This document shows positions 22,842-33,558 of a stretch of 64,000 bases of DNA, one piece after another. Every line of letters begins with the position of its first letter. Positions within the stretch are counted from its first letter, which is position 1. A program made the position numbers and the translations under genes. The stretch lies in contig NZ_CP017006.1 in NCBI RefSeq assembly GCF_001719125.1, forward strand, positions 372,001 through 436,000, read 5' to 3'. Under the pieces are notes generated by a model that saw only the letters and a list, made by a program, of their open reading frames with translations, made no database searches and was not told where the DNA came from. This DNA comes from Sulfolobus sp. A20 (lineage in GTDB: Archaea > Thermoproteota > Thermoprotei_A > Sulfolobales > Sulfolobaceae).

Positions 22842-23056
22842 ATTACTTGTACCAACTCTGTTCCACAATAAGGACATTTACCCTTGAGACCTCTTTTATC
22901 AGCTTCACAGAAGTAAGCAGAATATTTCTTCTCACATTTTGGACACTTATATACAATATCAGTTCCTATTACCAATTTCCTATTGCAAATCCTGCAATAT
23001 ACTGTAAGCCAGCCTAAATGACCGTAGGAGTTGGAACCCTTAATCCTTATGCTCAA
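22838..23056 (-). CDS. Small zinc-ribbon protein
   Basis: Encodes 72 residues with three CxxC pairs: CRICNRK near 21, CPKCEKK near 38 and CPYCGTE near 60, plus a further Cys in AYFCEAD, enough for two zinc sites. The start is TTG at 23056, preceded by GGTGA at a suitable distance. It is the first gene of a two-gene unit with the hypothetical gene ending at 22515. The type is common among archaeal transcription or translation accessory proteins; the role is not known. Confidence 0.6.
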   Translation of the reverse strand: MSIRIKGSNSYGHLGWLTVYCRICNRKLVIGTDIVYKCPKCEKKYSAYFCEADKRGLKGKCPYCGTELVQVI

Positions 23057-23100
23057 TCCTTTTCACCATATTTTCAACATCTATAATAACTTATATTTTT

Positions 23101-23694
23101 ATGCATTCTGTTATACCTCAGTATTGTTTAAAAGAATTTTTAGTCTACAAATTACCTTATACTACTGTTATGAATTTGGCAGAGTATTATAAGCTACAGC
23201 CTTTAAATATAGCTGATATAATGCAAATCTTTACGCTACAAAAAGTTAAACAAGAGGAAATTATAGATGGCAAATTTGATTTGGAATCAGTTTCCCCTGA
23301 TCCCACAACAGATATTGTAATCATAACCTATAAGAATGAGAGATATTTAAATGGAAACTTGAGTAATTTGGATTTCTATTTCTCAGAGCCATTAAATGTA
23401 TTAGCAGTAGGAGTCCCTCAACAGTTAAACAATGAACAAGTTATAATTCAAAGGATTGATCTAAATGTTAATAGTGTCGTTGGCTTTACATTAGTTAAAA
23501 AAGATTTACCATTTATCATAATCTACTCAGATAAGGGAACTAAAATACTCTCGATGTCAGATCTCAATCCACCTAAACCCGTTGTAAAGAACAAGAAGAG
23601 ATCAGTTAAAAAGAGAAAGAGGAAGAGTAAAAAACGTGCTAAGAAGTCTAGTTCAAAATCTCAAAATAAGAGCAAAAGTGTTAGAAAGGGTTGA
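23101..23694 (+). CDS. Hypothetical protein with Lys/Ser-rich tail
   Basis: A 197-residue protein with a globular first 155 residues of unknown family and a very basic C-terminal tail ([13 protein letters not shown] near residue 170). Such tails usually bind nucleic acid or ribosomes, which is inference here. Its last 59 bp overlap ogg2 in another frame, so the tail and the glycosylase N-terminus share DNA. A short AT-rich promoter region separates it from the divergent zinc-ribbon gene. Confidence 0.65.
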   Translation: MHSVIPQYCLKEFLVYKLPYTTVMNLAEYYKLQPLNIADIMQIFTLQKVKQEEIIDGKFDLESVSPDPTTDIVIITYKNERYLNGNLSNLDFYFSEPLNVLAVGVPQQLNNEQVIIQRIDLNVNSVVGFTLVKKDLPFIIIYSDKGTKILSMSDLNPPKPVVKNKKRSVKKRKRKSKKRAKKSSSKSQNKSKSVRKG

Positions 23695-24253
23695 GGAGTT
23701 TAAGTTAAATAATTCTGCTAGTGAGGATGTGTGGTTTAAGGAGTTAGTCCTTTGTATACTTACTGCTAATTCCTCGTTTATTTCAGCCTATAAAGCATTA
23801 CAATGTTTAGGAGAAGATATTTATTACGCTAGTGAGGATAAATTACGTGACGATCTAATATCCTGTGGGTATAGGTTCTATAATTTAAAGGCTAGATATA
23901 TGTTCTTAGCTCGTGAGCAAGTATATACAAAACTGAAAAGCCAGATTAAGCCCATTGCTGACTTAGATCAATTTCTAGCTAGGGAAAAGTTGTTACGAAT
24001 TAAAGGCCTAGGAATGAAGGAAGCTAGTCATTTTCTGAGAAATGTTGGGTATTTCAATTTAGCTATAATAGATAGACACATAATCAGCTTTCTAAAAGAA
24101 ATTGGAGTATTAAGAGAAGTTAAACATCTAACTAAAAAGAAGTACATATTTCTTGAAAATATTTTAAGAAGTATATCATATACATTAAATTTAGACGTAG
24201 GTGTGCTCGACTTATTTATATGGTATAAAGAGACTAAAACTATTGTAAAATAG
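23636..24253 (+). CDS. ogg: 8-oxoguanine DNA glycosylase/lyase, Ogg2 type
   Basis: Excises 8-oxoguanine and nicks the abasic site. The 205-residue helix-hairpin-helix protein has the HhH and catalytic Lys in [17 protein letters not shown] near residue 125 and the catalytic Asp in [10 protein letters not shown] near 146. The N-terminus MLRSLVQN and C-terminus [13 protein letters not shown] match S. solfataricus Ogg2 (SSO0904, recalled), supporting the start at 23636 despite the 59-bp overlap with the preceding gene. Confidence 0.93.
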   Translation: MLRSLVQNLKIRAKVLERVEEFKLNNSASEDVWFKELVLCILTANSSFISAYKALQCLGEDIYYASEDKLRDDLISCGYRFYNLKARYMFLAREQVYTKLKSQIKPIADLDQFLAREKLLRIKGLGMKEASHFLRNVGYFNLAIIDRHIISFLKEIGVLREVKHLTKKKYIFLENILRSISYTLNLDVGVLDLFIWYKETKTIVK

Positions 24254-24259
24254 CAATAA

Positions 24260-24269
24260 AAAATATAAA
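24260..24269 (+). promoter_or_regulatory. TATA box for the ser leader and serA transcript
   Basis: AAAATATAAA lies 7 bp after the ogg stop codon. Its centre is near 24265, so initiation would fall near 24291, about nine bases before the leader ORF ATG at 24300. This puts the whole Ser-rich leader inside the serA mRNA. Confidence 0.5.
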
Positions 24270-24299
24270 CCAGTAATTGAACCTTTTAATGACTTTAAA

Positions 24300-24410
24300 A
24301 TGCAACTACGATTGGTAAATCGAGTGTATCTAAAGATTAAAGGTAATAATTATTTCTCTAGTTCTTATTCTGTAAGTGCTTTTCCTATCTCATCATCATC
24401 ATCATGTTAA
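24300..24410 (+). CDS. Putative serine-rich leader peptide of the serA operon
   Basis: A 36-codon ORF between ogg and serA. Ten of its codons are Ser: three clustered near codons 20-22, codons 24 and 26, and five consecutive TCA at codons 31-35. A Cys codon and the stop TAA (24408-24410) follow, 32 bp before the serA ATG. The N-terminal part is basic (Arg and Lys) and unlike any domain. Position, composition and the downstream structure over the serA ribosome-binding site fit a ribosome-sensed attenuator of serine synthesis. No such system in Sulfolobales is known to me. Confidence 0.55.
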   Translation: MQLRLVNRVYLKIKGNNYFSSSYSVSAFPISSSSSC

Positions 24411-24422
24411 ACTAATTCTACT

Positions 24423-24437
24423 TCACCATGTGGTGAT
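24423..24437 (+). promoter_or_regulatory. Hairpin over the serA ribosome-binding site
   Basis: TCACC (24423-24427) and GGTGA (24432-24436) form a five-pair stem with a four-base loop. The right arm is the serA Shine-Dalgarno element GGTGAT, five bases before ATG 24443. The same GGTGATG can alternatively pair over seven positions (one G-U) with CATCATC in the TCA repeat of the leader ORF. Both pairings would hide the site. Confidence 0.5.
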
Positions 24438-24442
24438 GTAGT

Positions 24443-25414
24443 ATGGAGACTATCCAGAATGTTAACTCTTTAAATAAATTAAATCTAAAAGTAATAATAA
24501 CCGATCCAGTTGATGAATACATGATAAAAACTTTACAAAGTTATGGTTTAGCTGTGGACTATAAGCCAGAAATATCTAGAGAAGAACTATTGAAGATAAT
24601 CGATCAATACGAGATACTAGTAGTGAGAAGTAGAACTAAGGTAGACAAAGAAATCATAGAGAGAGGGAAGAATCTTAAAGTTATAGCAAGAGCTGGTATA
24701 GGATTGGATAATATAGATGTAGACGAAGCCTCTAAGAGGAATATAAGAATAGTTTATGCCCCTGGTGCTTCTACAGATTCTGCAGCCGAGCTAACTATAG
24801 GGCTGATGATAGTCGCTGCTAGAAGACTTTATGAGTCTATGAATATGGCTAAGGCTAACATATTTAAGAAAGTTGAAGGCACTGAGTTAGCTGGAAAAAC
24901 AATAGGGATTATTGGCTTTGGTAGGATTGGAACTAAGGTAGCAAAAGTTTGTAAAGCATTAGATATGAGCGTAATAGTTTATGACATAGTAGATATTAAA
25001 GATAGAGCTAAACAATTAGGAGTAGAAATAGCTAATAGTTTAGAAGAGTTATTAAGCAAAGCCGATGTAATTTCTTTTCATGTAACTGTAGATAAAAACG
25101 CTAAGCCAATACTCGATGAACATAATTTCAAATATGTTAAAAATAATGCTATTATAATTAACACTAGCAGGGCAGTGATAGTGGATGGCAAAGCTCTTCT
25201 AAAATATATCAGAGAGAAGAACATAGTATATGCAACTGACGTATTTTGGCACGAGCCGCCAAAAGAGGAATGGGAATATGAATTATTAAGGAATGAGAGA
25301 GTAATAGTAACAACTCATATTGGTGCACAAACTAAAGAGGCTCAGCACAGAGTAGCTGTAGTAACTACAAATAACCTTGTAAACACGTTAAAGGAGATTG
25401 GTGTAATAACTTGA
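24443..25414 (+). CDS. serA: D-3-phosphoglycerate dehydrogenase
   Basis: Oxidises 3-phosphoglycerate, the first step of phosphorylated serine synthesis. The 323 residues have the D-2-hydroxyacid dehydrogenase pattern: [12 protein letters not shown] near 64, [15 protein letters not shown] near 82, [19 protein letters not shown] near 152, the catalytic Arg-Glu-His set ([19 protein letters not shown]) and a C-terminal TTNNLVNTL. It lacks the C-terminal ACT domain through which serine inhibits many homologues, so control may be shifted to expression. It carries a strong GGTGAT site. Confidence 0.93.
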   Translation: METIQNVNSLNKLNLKVIITDPVDEYMIKTLQSYGLAVDYKPEISREELLKIIDQYEILVVRSRTKVDKEIIERGKNLKVIARAGIGLDNIDVDEASKRNIRIVYAPGASTDSAAELTIGLMIVAARRLYESMNMAKANIFKKVEGTELAGKTIGIIGFGRIGTKVAKVCKALDMSVIVYDIVDIKDRAKQLGVEIANSLEELLSKADVISFHVTVDKNAKPILDEHNFKYVKNNAIIINTSRAVIVDGKALLKYIREKNIVYATDVFWHEPPKEEWEYELLRNERVIVTTHIGAQTKEAQHRVAVVTTNNLVNTLKEIGVIT

Positions 25415-26532
25415 TGCTAATTCCGGGTCCAGTAAACGTTCCACTAAGTGTATTGCAAGCTTCTCTAACTCTTGTTAATCATAGATCTGATAAGTTTAGA
25501 GAAACGGTAAAGAACTTAGAGTCTTTAATGATCAATCACTTCAATGCCACTAGAGTTGCTTTATTAAGCGGTTCCGGCACATTAGCCGTAGAGTCAATGG
25601 TCTTCTCCTTATTAAGACGAGGGGAAAAAGTGATAACATTTCCCTATGGAGAGTTTGGTAATAGGCTAAAAGATTCCTTGAATAGAAGAGGTGTAAAGGT
25701 AGTAAGTTATGAGAAGAAAGAAGGGGAATTCTTTACCATAGATGAGGTTAAAAAGGCTATAGAGGAAAATAAGGATGCTACAGCTGTAGCTCTAGTTCAT
25801 AACGAGACGAGTGTTGGTATTGCGTTTAGGGATCTAGAAACTATCAGTAAAGTGGTTAAAGGTAGTGGACTTAAATTACTAGTGGATTCTGTATCAGGAT
25901 TTGCTGCTTTCCCGCTTTATGTTAACAAGTGGAAAATAGATGCAGTAGCTACTGCAAGTCAAAAGGCTTTAGCTAGCATACCCGGCCTAGGCTTTGTAGC
26001 TTTATCAGATGACGGGATTAATGAGATAAATAGTTCTGATTTGCCAGCATATTTAGATTTAGGATTACATTTGAAATTTCAAGATAAGGGAGAGACACCA
26101 TTTACGCCAACAGTTGGGGCATTTTTTGCTTCTGAGAAAGCTGCTAAAATATTAGATAGTGAAGGAATCCAAAATAGATGGAAGAGACATGAGGCATGTT
26201 CATTATATTTAAGGGGAATTATGAGTAAAATTGGTTTTGAAGTGTTAGGGAATATGAATAATTTCTCAAATACTGTAATAGCAGCATTCCCTCCTATTCC
26301 AGTTAATACGTTAATATCTGAATTAGCTAAGAGAAATATCGAGATTAGTAAAGGAATGGGAAACTTGTCGACTAAGATAATAAGAATAGGCATCTTAGGT
26401 GTAGTTGATGATAGGGCTCTAATTAAATTAGTTAATGCAATGAATGAGATCTTGCACACCAATATATATCAAGATCCACCTAACGATTGTAAGTTGCCGG
26501 AAGAGTTAAAAGCAGAAGTTATATGGGATTAA
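25414..26532 (+). CDS. Class V aminotransferase (serine/alanine-glyoxylate type)
   Basis: PLP enzyme of 372 residues starting [10 protein letters not shown]. It has [16 protein letters not shown] near 53, HNETSVG near 129, [14 protein letters not shown] near 155 and the PLP lysine in [15 protein letters not shown] near 190. ATG 25414 overlaps the serA stop (TGATG). Placement after serA suggests it does the phosphoserine or serine transamination step, since archaea often lack classical SerC. Serine-pyruvate or alanine-glyoxylate exchange is the alternative. It overlaps rpoK by 10 bp. Confidence 0.9.
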   Translation: MLIPGPVNVPLSVLQASLTLVNHRSDKFRETVKNLESLMINHFNATRVALLSGSGTLAVESMVFSLLRRGEKVITFPYGEFGNRLKDSLNRRGVKVVSYEKKEGEFFTIDEVKKAIEENKDATAVALVHNETSVGIAFRDLETISKVVKGSGLKLLVDSVSGFAAFPLYVNKWKIDAVATASQKALASIPGLGFVALSDDGINEINSSDLPAYLDLGLHLKFQDKGETPFTPTVGAFFASEKAAKILDSEGIQNRWKRHEACSLYLRGIMSKIGFEVLGNMNNFSNTVIAAFPPIPVNTLISELAKRNIEISKGMGNLSTKIIRIGILGVVDDRALIKLVNAMNEILHTNIYQDPPNDCKLPEELKAEVIWD

Positions 26533-26819
26533 GGGGGAATTTAATTTTGTCTTCACAAGATTTACATTTTAATGAGATTTTCGTCTATTTATGGCAAAAT
26601 AGGTTAACCAAGTATGAGAAAGCCAGAATAGTTAGTGCTAGGGCTTTACAGTTGGCCATGGGAGCTCCTGCACTTATTGATATAAGCAGTTTAAATACTC
26701 CAGATTTAGACGTTGTGACTATAGCTGAGGCTGAGCTTGAAAAGGGTGCATTACCGATTACTATTAGACGAAAGTTACCTAATGGTAAGGTGGTTTTAAT
26801 ATCGGTTAAGAAGAGTTAA
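26523..26819 (+). CDS. rpoK: RNA polymerase subunit Rpo6 (RpoK)
   Basis: Archaeal counterpart of bacterial omega and eukaryal RPB6. The 98 residues contain [20 protein letters not shown] near residue 28, the family signature, and [16 protein letters not shown] at the end. The start at 26523 gives [18 protein letters not shown], matching the recalled N-terminus of the S. solfataricus subunit; a TTG at 26547 after GGGGGA is an alternative. It sits between the aminotransferase and topA. Confidence 0.95.
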   Translation: MGLRGNLILSSQDLHFNEIFVYLWQNRLTKYEKARIVSARALQLAMGAPALIDISSLNTPDLDVVTIAEAELEKGALPITIRRKLPNGKVVLISVKKS

Positions 26820-26827
26820 ATCATGAG

Positions 26828-28852
26828 ATGGACTTATGTAATATCAACAATTTTAATCTTATAATTGCCGAAAAATCTAAAGCAGCTAAAAAAATTGCTG
26901 ATGCACTCTCAGATAAACCCATATTGTGTAAAAAGTATGGTATCAGTTATTGGGTGATATTTTATAAAGGCACTCATTATGTTGTAGCCCCTGCTGCTGG
27001 ACATTTATTTGGATTAGAAGGAAAAGACGGTTTTCCAGTCTTTGACGCTGAATGGAAACCTTTGTGGGATATTGATAAAACAGCGTATTATACAAAAAAA
27101 TACTATAATCTTTTATCTCTTTTAAGTAAGAGAGCGAAAAGTTTTATCAATGCTTGTGATTACGACGTAGAAGGGTCTGTAATAGGCTATTTAATAATAA
27201 AATTTCTTGGTGACGTTAAGAGAGCAAAAAGGATTAAATTCTCAGCTTTAACCAAAAGTGATATAATAAATGCATTTAACAATATTTCAAATTTGGATTA
27301 TAATATGATATCAGCTGGAATAGCTAGACACAAAATAGATTGGATATGGGGGATTAATATAAGTAGAGCATTGATGATAGCGTTGCATAGTATAACTAAA
27401 AAAAGAGTTATATTAAGTGCAGGTAGAGTACAAAGTCCTACATTAGTTCAAGTCGTTAATTCTGAAGTTCAAAGAAATTTGCATATTCCGTTACCCAAAT
27501 TCGGGATAACAATAACGGTAAAGTTTGGTGATTTAACGTTTAATATCTCGTTAGACAAGCAATTCGATAAATTAGATGACGCTAAAAAATTTCTGAATAA
27601 TATTATCGGAAAAAGAGTAAAGATCGTAGAGAGGAAAACGGATTTTAAGATTATAGAAAGACCTTCCCCATTTAATCTTACTGACCTCCAAGTTGAAGCG
27701 GGTAAACTGTTCGGAATCTCACCATATAATGTGGAGAAAATAGCTGAAGAATTGTATTTAGATGGTCTAATAAGTTATCCTAGAACTAATAGTCAAAGAA
27801 TTCCTAAAACGGTCAATATATTTGAAATTGTACAAAATCTCGAGAGGACACAGTATAGAAAATTGATAGGGCTAGTAAAAGAGATGACTGGTAATAAATT
27901 TATTGTTAGGCAGGGTCAGAAGGATGACCCTGCTCATCCAGCTATCCATCCTACCGGTCAACTTAATACTAAATTAGTTGGAAACAGGTTCAAATTATAT
28001 GATTTAATAGTAAGACGATTTTTAGCTTCAATATCTAAAGATGCTAAAGTCAGTATAGTAACCTATCAAATTAAGGGTATCAGAACGGACGTTTCGTTTT
28101 CCCTATCGTTCAATAAAATAGTCGAGAGGAATTGGCTCGACTTATACCCTTATCACTATATTAAGGAGGATAAAGTGATTGATCTTAAAGTTGGTGAGGA
28201 AGGTATTGTCACGAGTGGCAGAGCTAGAATTGTATTAAATAAATCTGATGCCAGATTCACTAGGGTGAGTTTACTTAAGTGGATGGAATCTTCTGGGCTA
28301 GGGACGGAAGCTACACGTGGTCGAATAATCGAATTACTGATAAAGAGGAAATATGTTAAATTAAATGGGAGGTATCTAGTGCCTACTGAACTTGGATTTT
28401 ACGTAGCAGATATATTGAATAAGTTTTTCCCAGTTATAGTTGATGTAAAGTTGACTGCAGACATGGAAAATAGATTAGAGATGATAAAGTTAGGTAAGGT
28501 TTCAGAAGAGGAGGTAGTAAAATATAATATAGAGAGATTAAATCAATTTATTAAAGAATATGAAAAAAATAAGGAAAACGTGGGGATATGGTTAGGTAAA
28601 GCATTGGGATTTTTAAGATATAATAAATGCAAGTATTGTAACTTTGAAAGTTATAAGGACGATTTATGTGTGTATCATTATACTGCTAAACGTAAACTAT
28701 TAGATTCTTTGAATGTCTGGAAAGAAAGAACTGGTTATGCTGAAGATAAAATATTGAAGAAATTATACAGCAGTAAAATTACAGGTATATATATAAAGGA
28801 CGTCATAAAAGATTTTATGAGTAATGATGAAAGTCATGCCAAGCCGATTTAA
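26828..28852 (+). CDS. topA: DNA topoisomerase III (type IA)
   Basis: Relaxes or decatenates DNA through a 5'-phosphotyrosine link. The 674 residues open with the TOPRIM glutamate motif [13 protein letters not shown] and the acidic [11 protein letters not shown] near 114. [14 protein letters not shown] is near 197 and the active-site Tyr is in [11 protein letters not shown] (Tyr about 317). A C-terminal [14 protein letters not shown] cluster may bind zinc. It matches Sulfolobus Top3 rather than reverse gyrase because no helicase domain precedes it. Convergent with cdvC. Confidence 0.95.
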   Translation: MDLCNINNFNLIIAEKSKAAKKIADALSDKPILCKKYGISYWVIFYKGTHYVVAPAAGHLFGLEGKDGFPVFDAEWKPLWDIDKTAYYTKKYYNLLSLLSKRAKSFINACDYDVEGSVIGYLIIKFLGDVKRAKRIKFSALTKSDIINAFNNISNLDYNMISAGIARHKIDWIWGINISRALMIALHSITKKRVILSAGRVQSPTLVQVVNSEVQRNLHIPLPKFGITITVKFGDLTFNISLDKQFDKLDDAKKFLNNIIGKRVKIVERKTDFKIIERPSPFNLTDLQVEAGKLFGISPYNVEKIAEELYLDGLISYPRTNSQRIPKTVNIFEIVQNLERTQYRKLIGLVKEMTGNKFIVRQGQKDDPAHPAIHPTGQLNTKLVGNRFKLYDLIVRRFLASISKDAKVSIVTYQIKGIRTDVSFSLSFNKIVERNWLDLYPYHYIKEDKVIDLKVGEEGIVTSGRARIVLNKSDARFTRVSLLKWMESSGLGTEATRGRIIELLIKRKYVKLNGRYLVPTELGFYVADILNKFFPVIVDVKLTADMENRLEMIKLGKVSEEEVVKYNIERLNQFIKEYEKNKENVGIWLGKALGFLRYNKCKYCNFESYKDDLCVYHYTAKRKLLDSLNVWKERTGYAEDKILKKLYSSKITGIYIKDVIKDFMSNDESHAKPI

Positions 28853-28879
28853 TGAGGTATACTCTGGGGTATCTGAATA

Positions 28880-29995
28880 TTATAGTGCTTTAAACTTCTC
28901 AGTCCAAGCTTCATAAGCCTTTATAAGTTCTTGATTAACACTAGGCATCCTAACCTTCAATATTTCTTTAAAGTCTTCCATCGAAACTGGTCTAGGTTCT
29001 GTTAAGTTATTCTTAAACATTTCTTTTATCACTTTAATGTGAGCTGACTGTACTATATCTCTGATGTCACTACTCGTATAACCTTCAGTCATCTTAGCTA
29101 ATTCTTCAAGACTCACATCATTAGCTAGTTTAATTTTTGATGTATAATACTTGAATAATGATAGTCTTTGTTCATAATCTGGTAACTTAACATAAATCCT
29201 TTTCTGGAATCTTCTTAGGAAAGGTTCGTCAAGTCTCCAGGGCTTATTGGTTGCGCCTACAACATAAACCTTATAATTCTCTGACTTATCAAGTAGACCA
29301 TCCATTTCCTTCAGAAACTGGTTTCTCACTCTAGCTTCTCCACCTACTTCCGTTGAATACACTCCTAGCAAGGCATCTATTTCATCTATAAATATAATTG
29401 CTGGCTTATTTTGTTTTTTTGATTCTTCTCTAGCCATTTTGAAAGTATTAGCTACGTTTTTCTCAGCCTCGCCTAACCATTTAGACATTACTGAAGCAGC
29501 GTCTAACTGGATGAATATCGAGTCTATCTCGTTTGCAACAGCAGCTGCTATCATAGTTTTACCGCATCCTGGTGGGCCATAAAGTAAAATTCCTCTAGGC
29601 CATCCCAACGGGAATAGGTCTGGTCTTTTAGTAGGATATATAATAGCCTCTTTTAATGCCTCTTTAACTTCTTCTAGACCTACAATTTCATTAAATGAGA
29701 CTTTAGGTTTCTCAGTTATTATTACTTCTTCATTACCCTTTCCGGTACTATCTCCATCCTCTGAAACTGGGACTAGCTTTTGAAGATAATTTATTCTTTT
29801 CTTGTACTCGTTTATCATTTGCTCATATGCGGTTTTAGCTACTGAATCCGGATATAAGGTTATGATTTGAACTAATACATCTATTGCCTTCTTATAATAT
29901 GTTATCGCATCATCTACCTTACCCTCTTTATCAGCTTTCACGGCTAGTATAGCATATTTTCTCGCCATATCTTCTAGCATTACTTGGGCGCTCAT
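28880..29995 (-). CDS. cdvC: Cell division AAA ATPase CdvC (Vps4)
   Basis: Disassembles ESCRT-III polymers during constriction. The 371 residues comprise an N-terminal MIT domain ([14 protein letters not shown] and [14 protein letters not shown]) that binds CdvB, then an AAA module with Walker A GPPGCGKT near 141, Walker [11 protein letters not shown] near 197 and arginine fingers in [13 protein letters not shown] 29995 (MSAQ) was chosen over the 12-bp-longer frame because GGTGA lies five bases before it. Last gene of cdvABC. Confidence 0.96.
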   Translation of the reverse strand: MSAQVMLEDMARKYAILAVKADKEGKVDDAITYYKKAIDVLVQIITLYPDSVAKTAYEQMINEYKKRINYLQKLVPVSEDGDSTGKGNEEVIITEKPKVSFNEIVGLEEVKEALKEAIIYPTKRPDLFPLGWPRGILLYGPPGCGKTMIAAAVANEIDSIFIQLDAASVMSKWLGEAEKNVANTFKMAREESKKQNKPAIIFIDEIDALLGVYSTEVGGEARVRNQFLKEMDGLLDKSENYKVYVVGATNKPWRLDEPFLRRFQKRIYVKLPDYEQRLSLFKYYTSKIKLANDVSLEELAKMTEGYTSSDIRDIVQSAHIKVIKEMFKNNLTEPRPVSMEDFKEILKVRMPSVNQELIKAYEAWTEKFKAL

Positions 29996-30008
29996 TAGGT
30001 TCACCATT

Positions 30009-30785
<777 letters not shown>

Positions 30786-30797
30786 TCACTAACTTGA

Positions 30798-31514
30798 TCA
30801 AAGAGTATTTATTACCTTTACTGGTATAGGCAATGGTATTTCCGATTTGGATTGATCAGCCTTTGTATCGTTCTGCTGTTGCGTAGTTAAGGAGCCTAAA
30901 GGCTTAAGTTCTATAGATTCCTTATCTAATGAGTCTAGTCTATCTAGTGTCTTCCTTATATCATCTCTCTCTAGAGTATAACTCTCTTTAGATTGCCTTA
31001 GTATCTCAACAGAGTTCTTATATGCTGTTTCAGGGACCTCTGAGGAGATATAACTCATCTTTAAGGAAATTATAGCTTTATCTAAATGTGACAATTGATC
31101 TTCAATCTCATTTAATCTTACCTTCAATTTTCCCTTCAGTTTACTTTGCTCGTCCTTTAACTTTAGCATCTCTGTGTCCAATTTTCTCTTCATCTCATCA
31201 TACTCGCTCTTAGGAATCTCTTGTTTGTTAAATAACTCCTCTAATGCTCTCTGCCTCTTTCTGATTTTTTCCATTAAGGTTAATATTCTCATAGCTTCTG
31301 CTTTCCAATCTGGTAGTATTGATATACTATCTCCATCAAACTTTATTCTTTCTGGTTCTACTGTCATTATTGAGTTTCCTTGAGATACTTCTATTCCGGT
31401 AATAGTCCCATCTATCTCACTGTAAACGTGAACTAAATAACCAAGCTCTCTACTATATATGTCTTTAATTTTTTGTCCTATGAATTTCGTTAGCACTTCG
31501 TACGAAACGGGCAT
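30798..31514 (-). CDS. cdvA: Cell division protein CdvA
   Basis: Membrane- and DNA-associated protein that recruits CdvB to mid-cell. The 238 residues comprise an N-terminal PRC-barrel-like domain ([21 protein letters not shown]), a central coiled coil (about residues 70-200) and a C-terminal peptide [15 protein letters not shown], the ESCRT-III-binding tail. The start at 31514 follows GAGGAG and fits the PRC domain; the longer frame would read through the promoter. Confidence 0.95.
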   Translation of the reverse strand: MPVSYEVLTKFIGQKIKDIYSRELGYLVHVYSEIDGTITGIEVSQGNSIMTVEPERIKFDGDSISILPDWKAEAMRILTLMEKIRKRQRALEELFNKQEIPKSEYDEMKRKLDTEMLKLKDEQSKLKGKLKVRLNEIEDQLSHLDKAIISLKMSYISSEVPETAYKNSVEILRQSKESYTLERDDIRKTLDRLDSLDKESIELKPLGSLTTQQQNDTKADQSKSEIPLPIPVKVINTL

Positions 31515-31563
31515 GGTAATACTCCTCAAAAATATTTGGTCTTTTAAGTAATACTTATAAACA
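31515..31563 (-). promoter_or_regulatory. cdvA promoter with repeated GTATTAC motif
   Basis: On the minus strand the TATA element TTTATAAGT (about 31553-31561) overlaps the palindrome AGTATTACT (31547-31555); a second AGTATTACC lies at 31515-31523 directly before the ATG. The paired motif resembles what I recall of the archaeal cell-cycle repressor box (aCcr1) reported at cdvA promoters, but the match to that consensus is from memory. Confidence 0.5.
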
Positions 31564-31571
31564 TTAGGGCT

Positions 31572-31627
31572 CGTCAGAAGGTAGAGACTCATCATTCAAT
31601 AAGAGCTTTTAACCCTCATCATCTTGA
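31572..31627 (-). ncRNA. Candidate C/D-box sRNA upstream of cdvA
   Basis: On the minus strand: C box ATGATGA (31622-31616), a 16-nt first guide, degenerate D' box TTGA (31599-31596), perfect C' box ATGATGA (31595-31589), an 11-nt guide GTCTCTACCTT and D box CTGA (31577-31574). A TATA-like CTTTTTAAGG is centred near 31653, 26 bp before the expected 5' end. The zero-length D'-C' spacer and degenerate D' box are unusual, so the call is provisional. Confidence 0.45.
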
Positions 31628-31680
31628 TGAAAATATTATGTAATCAACCTTAAAAAGCATAGTCTACATTAATTTTATTT

Positions 31681-31944
31681 TTGAATGCAGATATGACACT
31701 TCAAGCACTTAGCAATATTACATCCCAACTATCTCATATCGTCAGCAAAATAAACGTAGAACCATTGAGCTATACGCTGGTTATTATAGGATTCGTTCTC
31801 TTGTTAATTATAATAATAGGAGGAGTTGTGTATGGTTTAGTTAAAGTAGCTAAAGCAGTACCTTCAATGTCAACTAAAGAATTTATCTTATTTCTATTAG
31901 CTATAGCAATATTTCTAGTAGTTCTAGGTATATTATTGCCTTAA
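31681..31944 (+). CDS. Small two-helix membrane protein
   Basis: Encodes up to 87 residues with two hydrophobic helices ([21 protein letters not shown] near 32-52 and [19 protein letters not shown] near 67-85). The start is TTG 31681 or ATG 31693. A TATA-like CTTAAAAAG at 31649-31657 would place the transcript start near 31680, favouring a nearly leaderless mRNA. It is divergent from cdvA and overlaps the end of the convergent enolase gene by 4 bp. Function unknown. Confidence 0.6.
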   Translation: MNADMTLQALSNITSQLSHIVSKINVEPLSYTLVIIGFVLLLIIIIGGVVYGLVKVAKAVPSMSTKEFILFLLAIAIFLVVLGILLP

Positions 31945-33200
31945 AGCCAAAAATATTTTCCATTATATTCTATTTCATATTTATTTTCTATTTCTAATAA
32001 TCTGTTATATTTACTAATTCTTTCGCCTCTTGCCGGTGCTCCAGTCTTTATGAAATCTGAGGAGACTCCTACTGCTAAGTCTGCTATAAAGTTATCTTCT
32101 GTCTCTCCACTTCTATGGCTTATTATCGTCTTAATTGAATTACTTCTAGCTAAATCTATAAATTTGAATGTTTCAGTTAAAGTGCCAACTTGATTTGGTT
32201 TTACGATAACTCCTCTAGTAGATTTTTTATCTATTCCAGTTTTTAAATATTTTATATTAGTAGCATAAATATCATCTCCAGTTACGATTGTGTTCTTTAA
32301 TTTGCTTTGAAGCTCGCTAAATTTTTCAAATGAATTTTCTTCAAAAGGATCCTCTAAGTAAATTATAGGATATTCTGAAGCCAGCTGAAGGTAATATTCT
32401 TCCAATTTATCTGGAGAAAATTCTTTATCGTCTAGAGTATAAGTATTTTTCTTCTCGTTAAAGAATTCTGAAGACGCTGCATCCATGCCTAGGAATACTT
32501 GTTTTTCATAGCCAAGATTTTTGATAGAAGCAACGAGAAGATCTAGTGCATCTCTAGTGTTTTCTAGAGGTGGAGAAAATCCTCCTTCGTCACCAACTGC
32601 CGTGAAGATCTTACCATATCTTTCAGCTATTAAATTCTTTAGACTTCTATAAATTTCAAGGGAAGCCATTAAAGCTTCCTTAAAGGTCTTAAAATTCGCT
32701 GGAATTATTATGAATTCTTGGATCTTTAGTTTATTTCCGGCATGAACTCCCCCATTGATAATGTTAAGCAGAGGAATCGGAATCCTAGAATATTTGGGTC
32801 CAGAGATGTATTGGAAAGTTTCAAGTTGTAAGGCTTTAGCAGCTGTCTTTAAAACAGCTATAGAAGTGGCTATCATAGAGTTTCCTCCTATTTTGCTCTT
32901 ATTCTCTGTTGAGTCCATTTGGATTAATGTATTGTCGACTTTTGTTTGATCTCTAACATCAAAGCTGTGTAACGAGGGGTCTACTACGTAATTAACTATT
33001 TCTACAGCCTTTTTGACGCTTAGAGTAGCTGGGTCTCTGATTTCTATAGCCTCTTTTGTTCCTTTAGAAGCACCAGCTGGGGCATCTCCAAAAGACTCTA
33101 TTCCTCCCTTAGTTCTTACGAATACTCTTAAAGTTGGGTTCCCTCTCGAATCTATTATTTCGATTCCTCTTATTCTATCTATCAAGAAATAGTTAGTCAT
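31941..33200 (-). CDS. eno: Enolase
   Basis: Interconverts 2-phosphoglycerate and PEP. The 419 residues carry [11 protein letters not shown] near 19, [12 protein letters not shown] near 206, [11 protein letters not shown] near 281, GDDIYATN near 308, the catalytic Lys in [13 protein letters not shown] near 335 and [18 protein letters not shown] near 364. A minus-strand TATA-like element near 33227-33236 lies about 26 bp before the ATG, consistent with a leaderless transcript. Confidence 0.97.
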   Translation of the reverse strand: MTNYFLIDRIRGIEIIDSRGNPTLRVFVRTKGGIESFGDAPAGASKGTKEAIEIRDPATLSVKKAVEIVNYVVDPSLHSFDVRDQTKVDNTLIQMDSTENKSKIGGNSMIATSIAVLKTAAKALQLETFQYISGPKYSRIPIPLLNIINGGVHAGNKLKIQEFIIIPANFKTFKEALMASLEIYRSLKNLIAERYGKIFTAVGDEGGFSPPLENTRDALDLLVASIKNLGYEKQVFLGMDAASSEFFNEKKNTYTLDDKEFSPDKLEEYYLQLASEYPIIYLEDPFEENSFEKFSELQSKLKNTIVTGDDIYATNIKYLKTGIDKKSTRGVIVKPNQVGTLTETFKFIDLARSNSIKTIISHRSGETEDNFIADLAVGVSSDFIKTGAPARGERISKYNRLLEIENKYEIEYNGKYFWL

Positions 33201-33219
33201 ATAAATCCCCTTATACTGT

Positions 33220-33543
33220 ATGAATCAACAGATATTAATGCTAATGATAAATGTTAGCGTTGAGTCTCTTATCTTCTTCATTTATGGTATTCTATCACCA
33301 ATTTACTATATTATCCTTAAAGATAAGATAAGCAATGAAAGAGCATTCCTTACAGCGTGGATTCTAGCTCCTCACTTAGTTGGTTTTGTTTACTCTCAAT
33401 CTGTTTGGTTAGATATTGTGTTGATAATGTCGTTGTTTTGTGATTTTATTTTATTATATAAAAATGGATTAAAAGTAATATATTCTGGTTCGCCATTTCT
33501 GGTTATTGCTATAGTTATACAGATATTTTTAAAATCCCTTTAA
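33220..33543 (+). CDS. Hydrophobic membrane protein of unknown function
   Basis: Encodes 107 residues with three or four hydrophobic stretches ([63 protein letters not shown]). It lacks charged motifs that would assign a function. It is divergent from enolase with 19 bp between start codons; internal Met codons at 33238 or 33244 are alternative starts. The next two genes follow closely on the same strand. Confidence 0.55.
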   Translation: MNQQILMLMINVSVESLIFFIYGILSPIYYIILKDKISNERAFLTAWILAPHLVGFVYSQSVWLDIVLIMSLFCDFILLYKNGLKVIYSGSPFLVIAIVIQIFLKSL

Positions 33544-33558
33544 AAGACTATAGAATTG

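Noticed and set aside
24392-24407. TCA repeat as a meaningless microsatellite
   Set aside because: It is in frame as Ser codons, lies right before a stop codon, sits in the serA leader and can pair with the serA ribosome site, so chance alone is a poor explanation, though not excluded.
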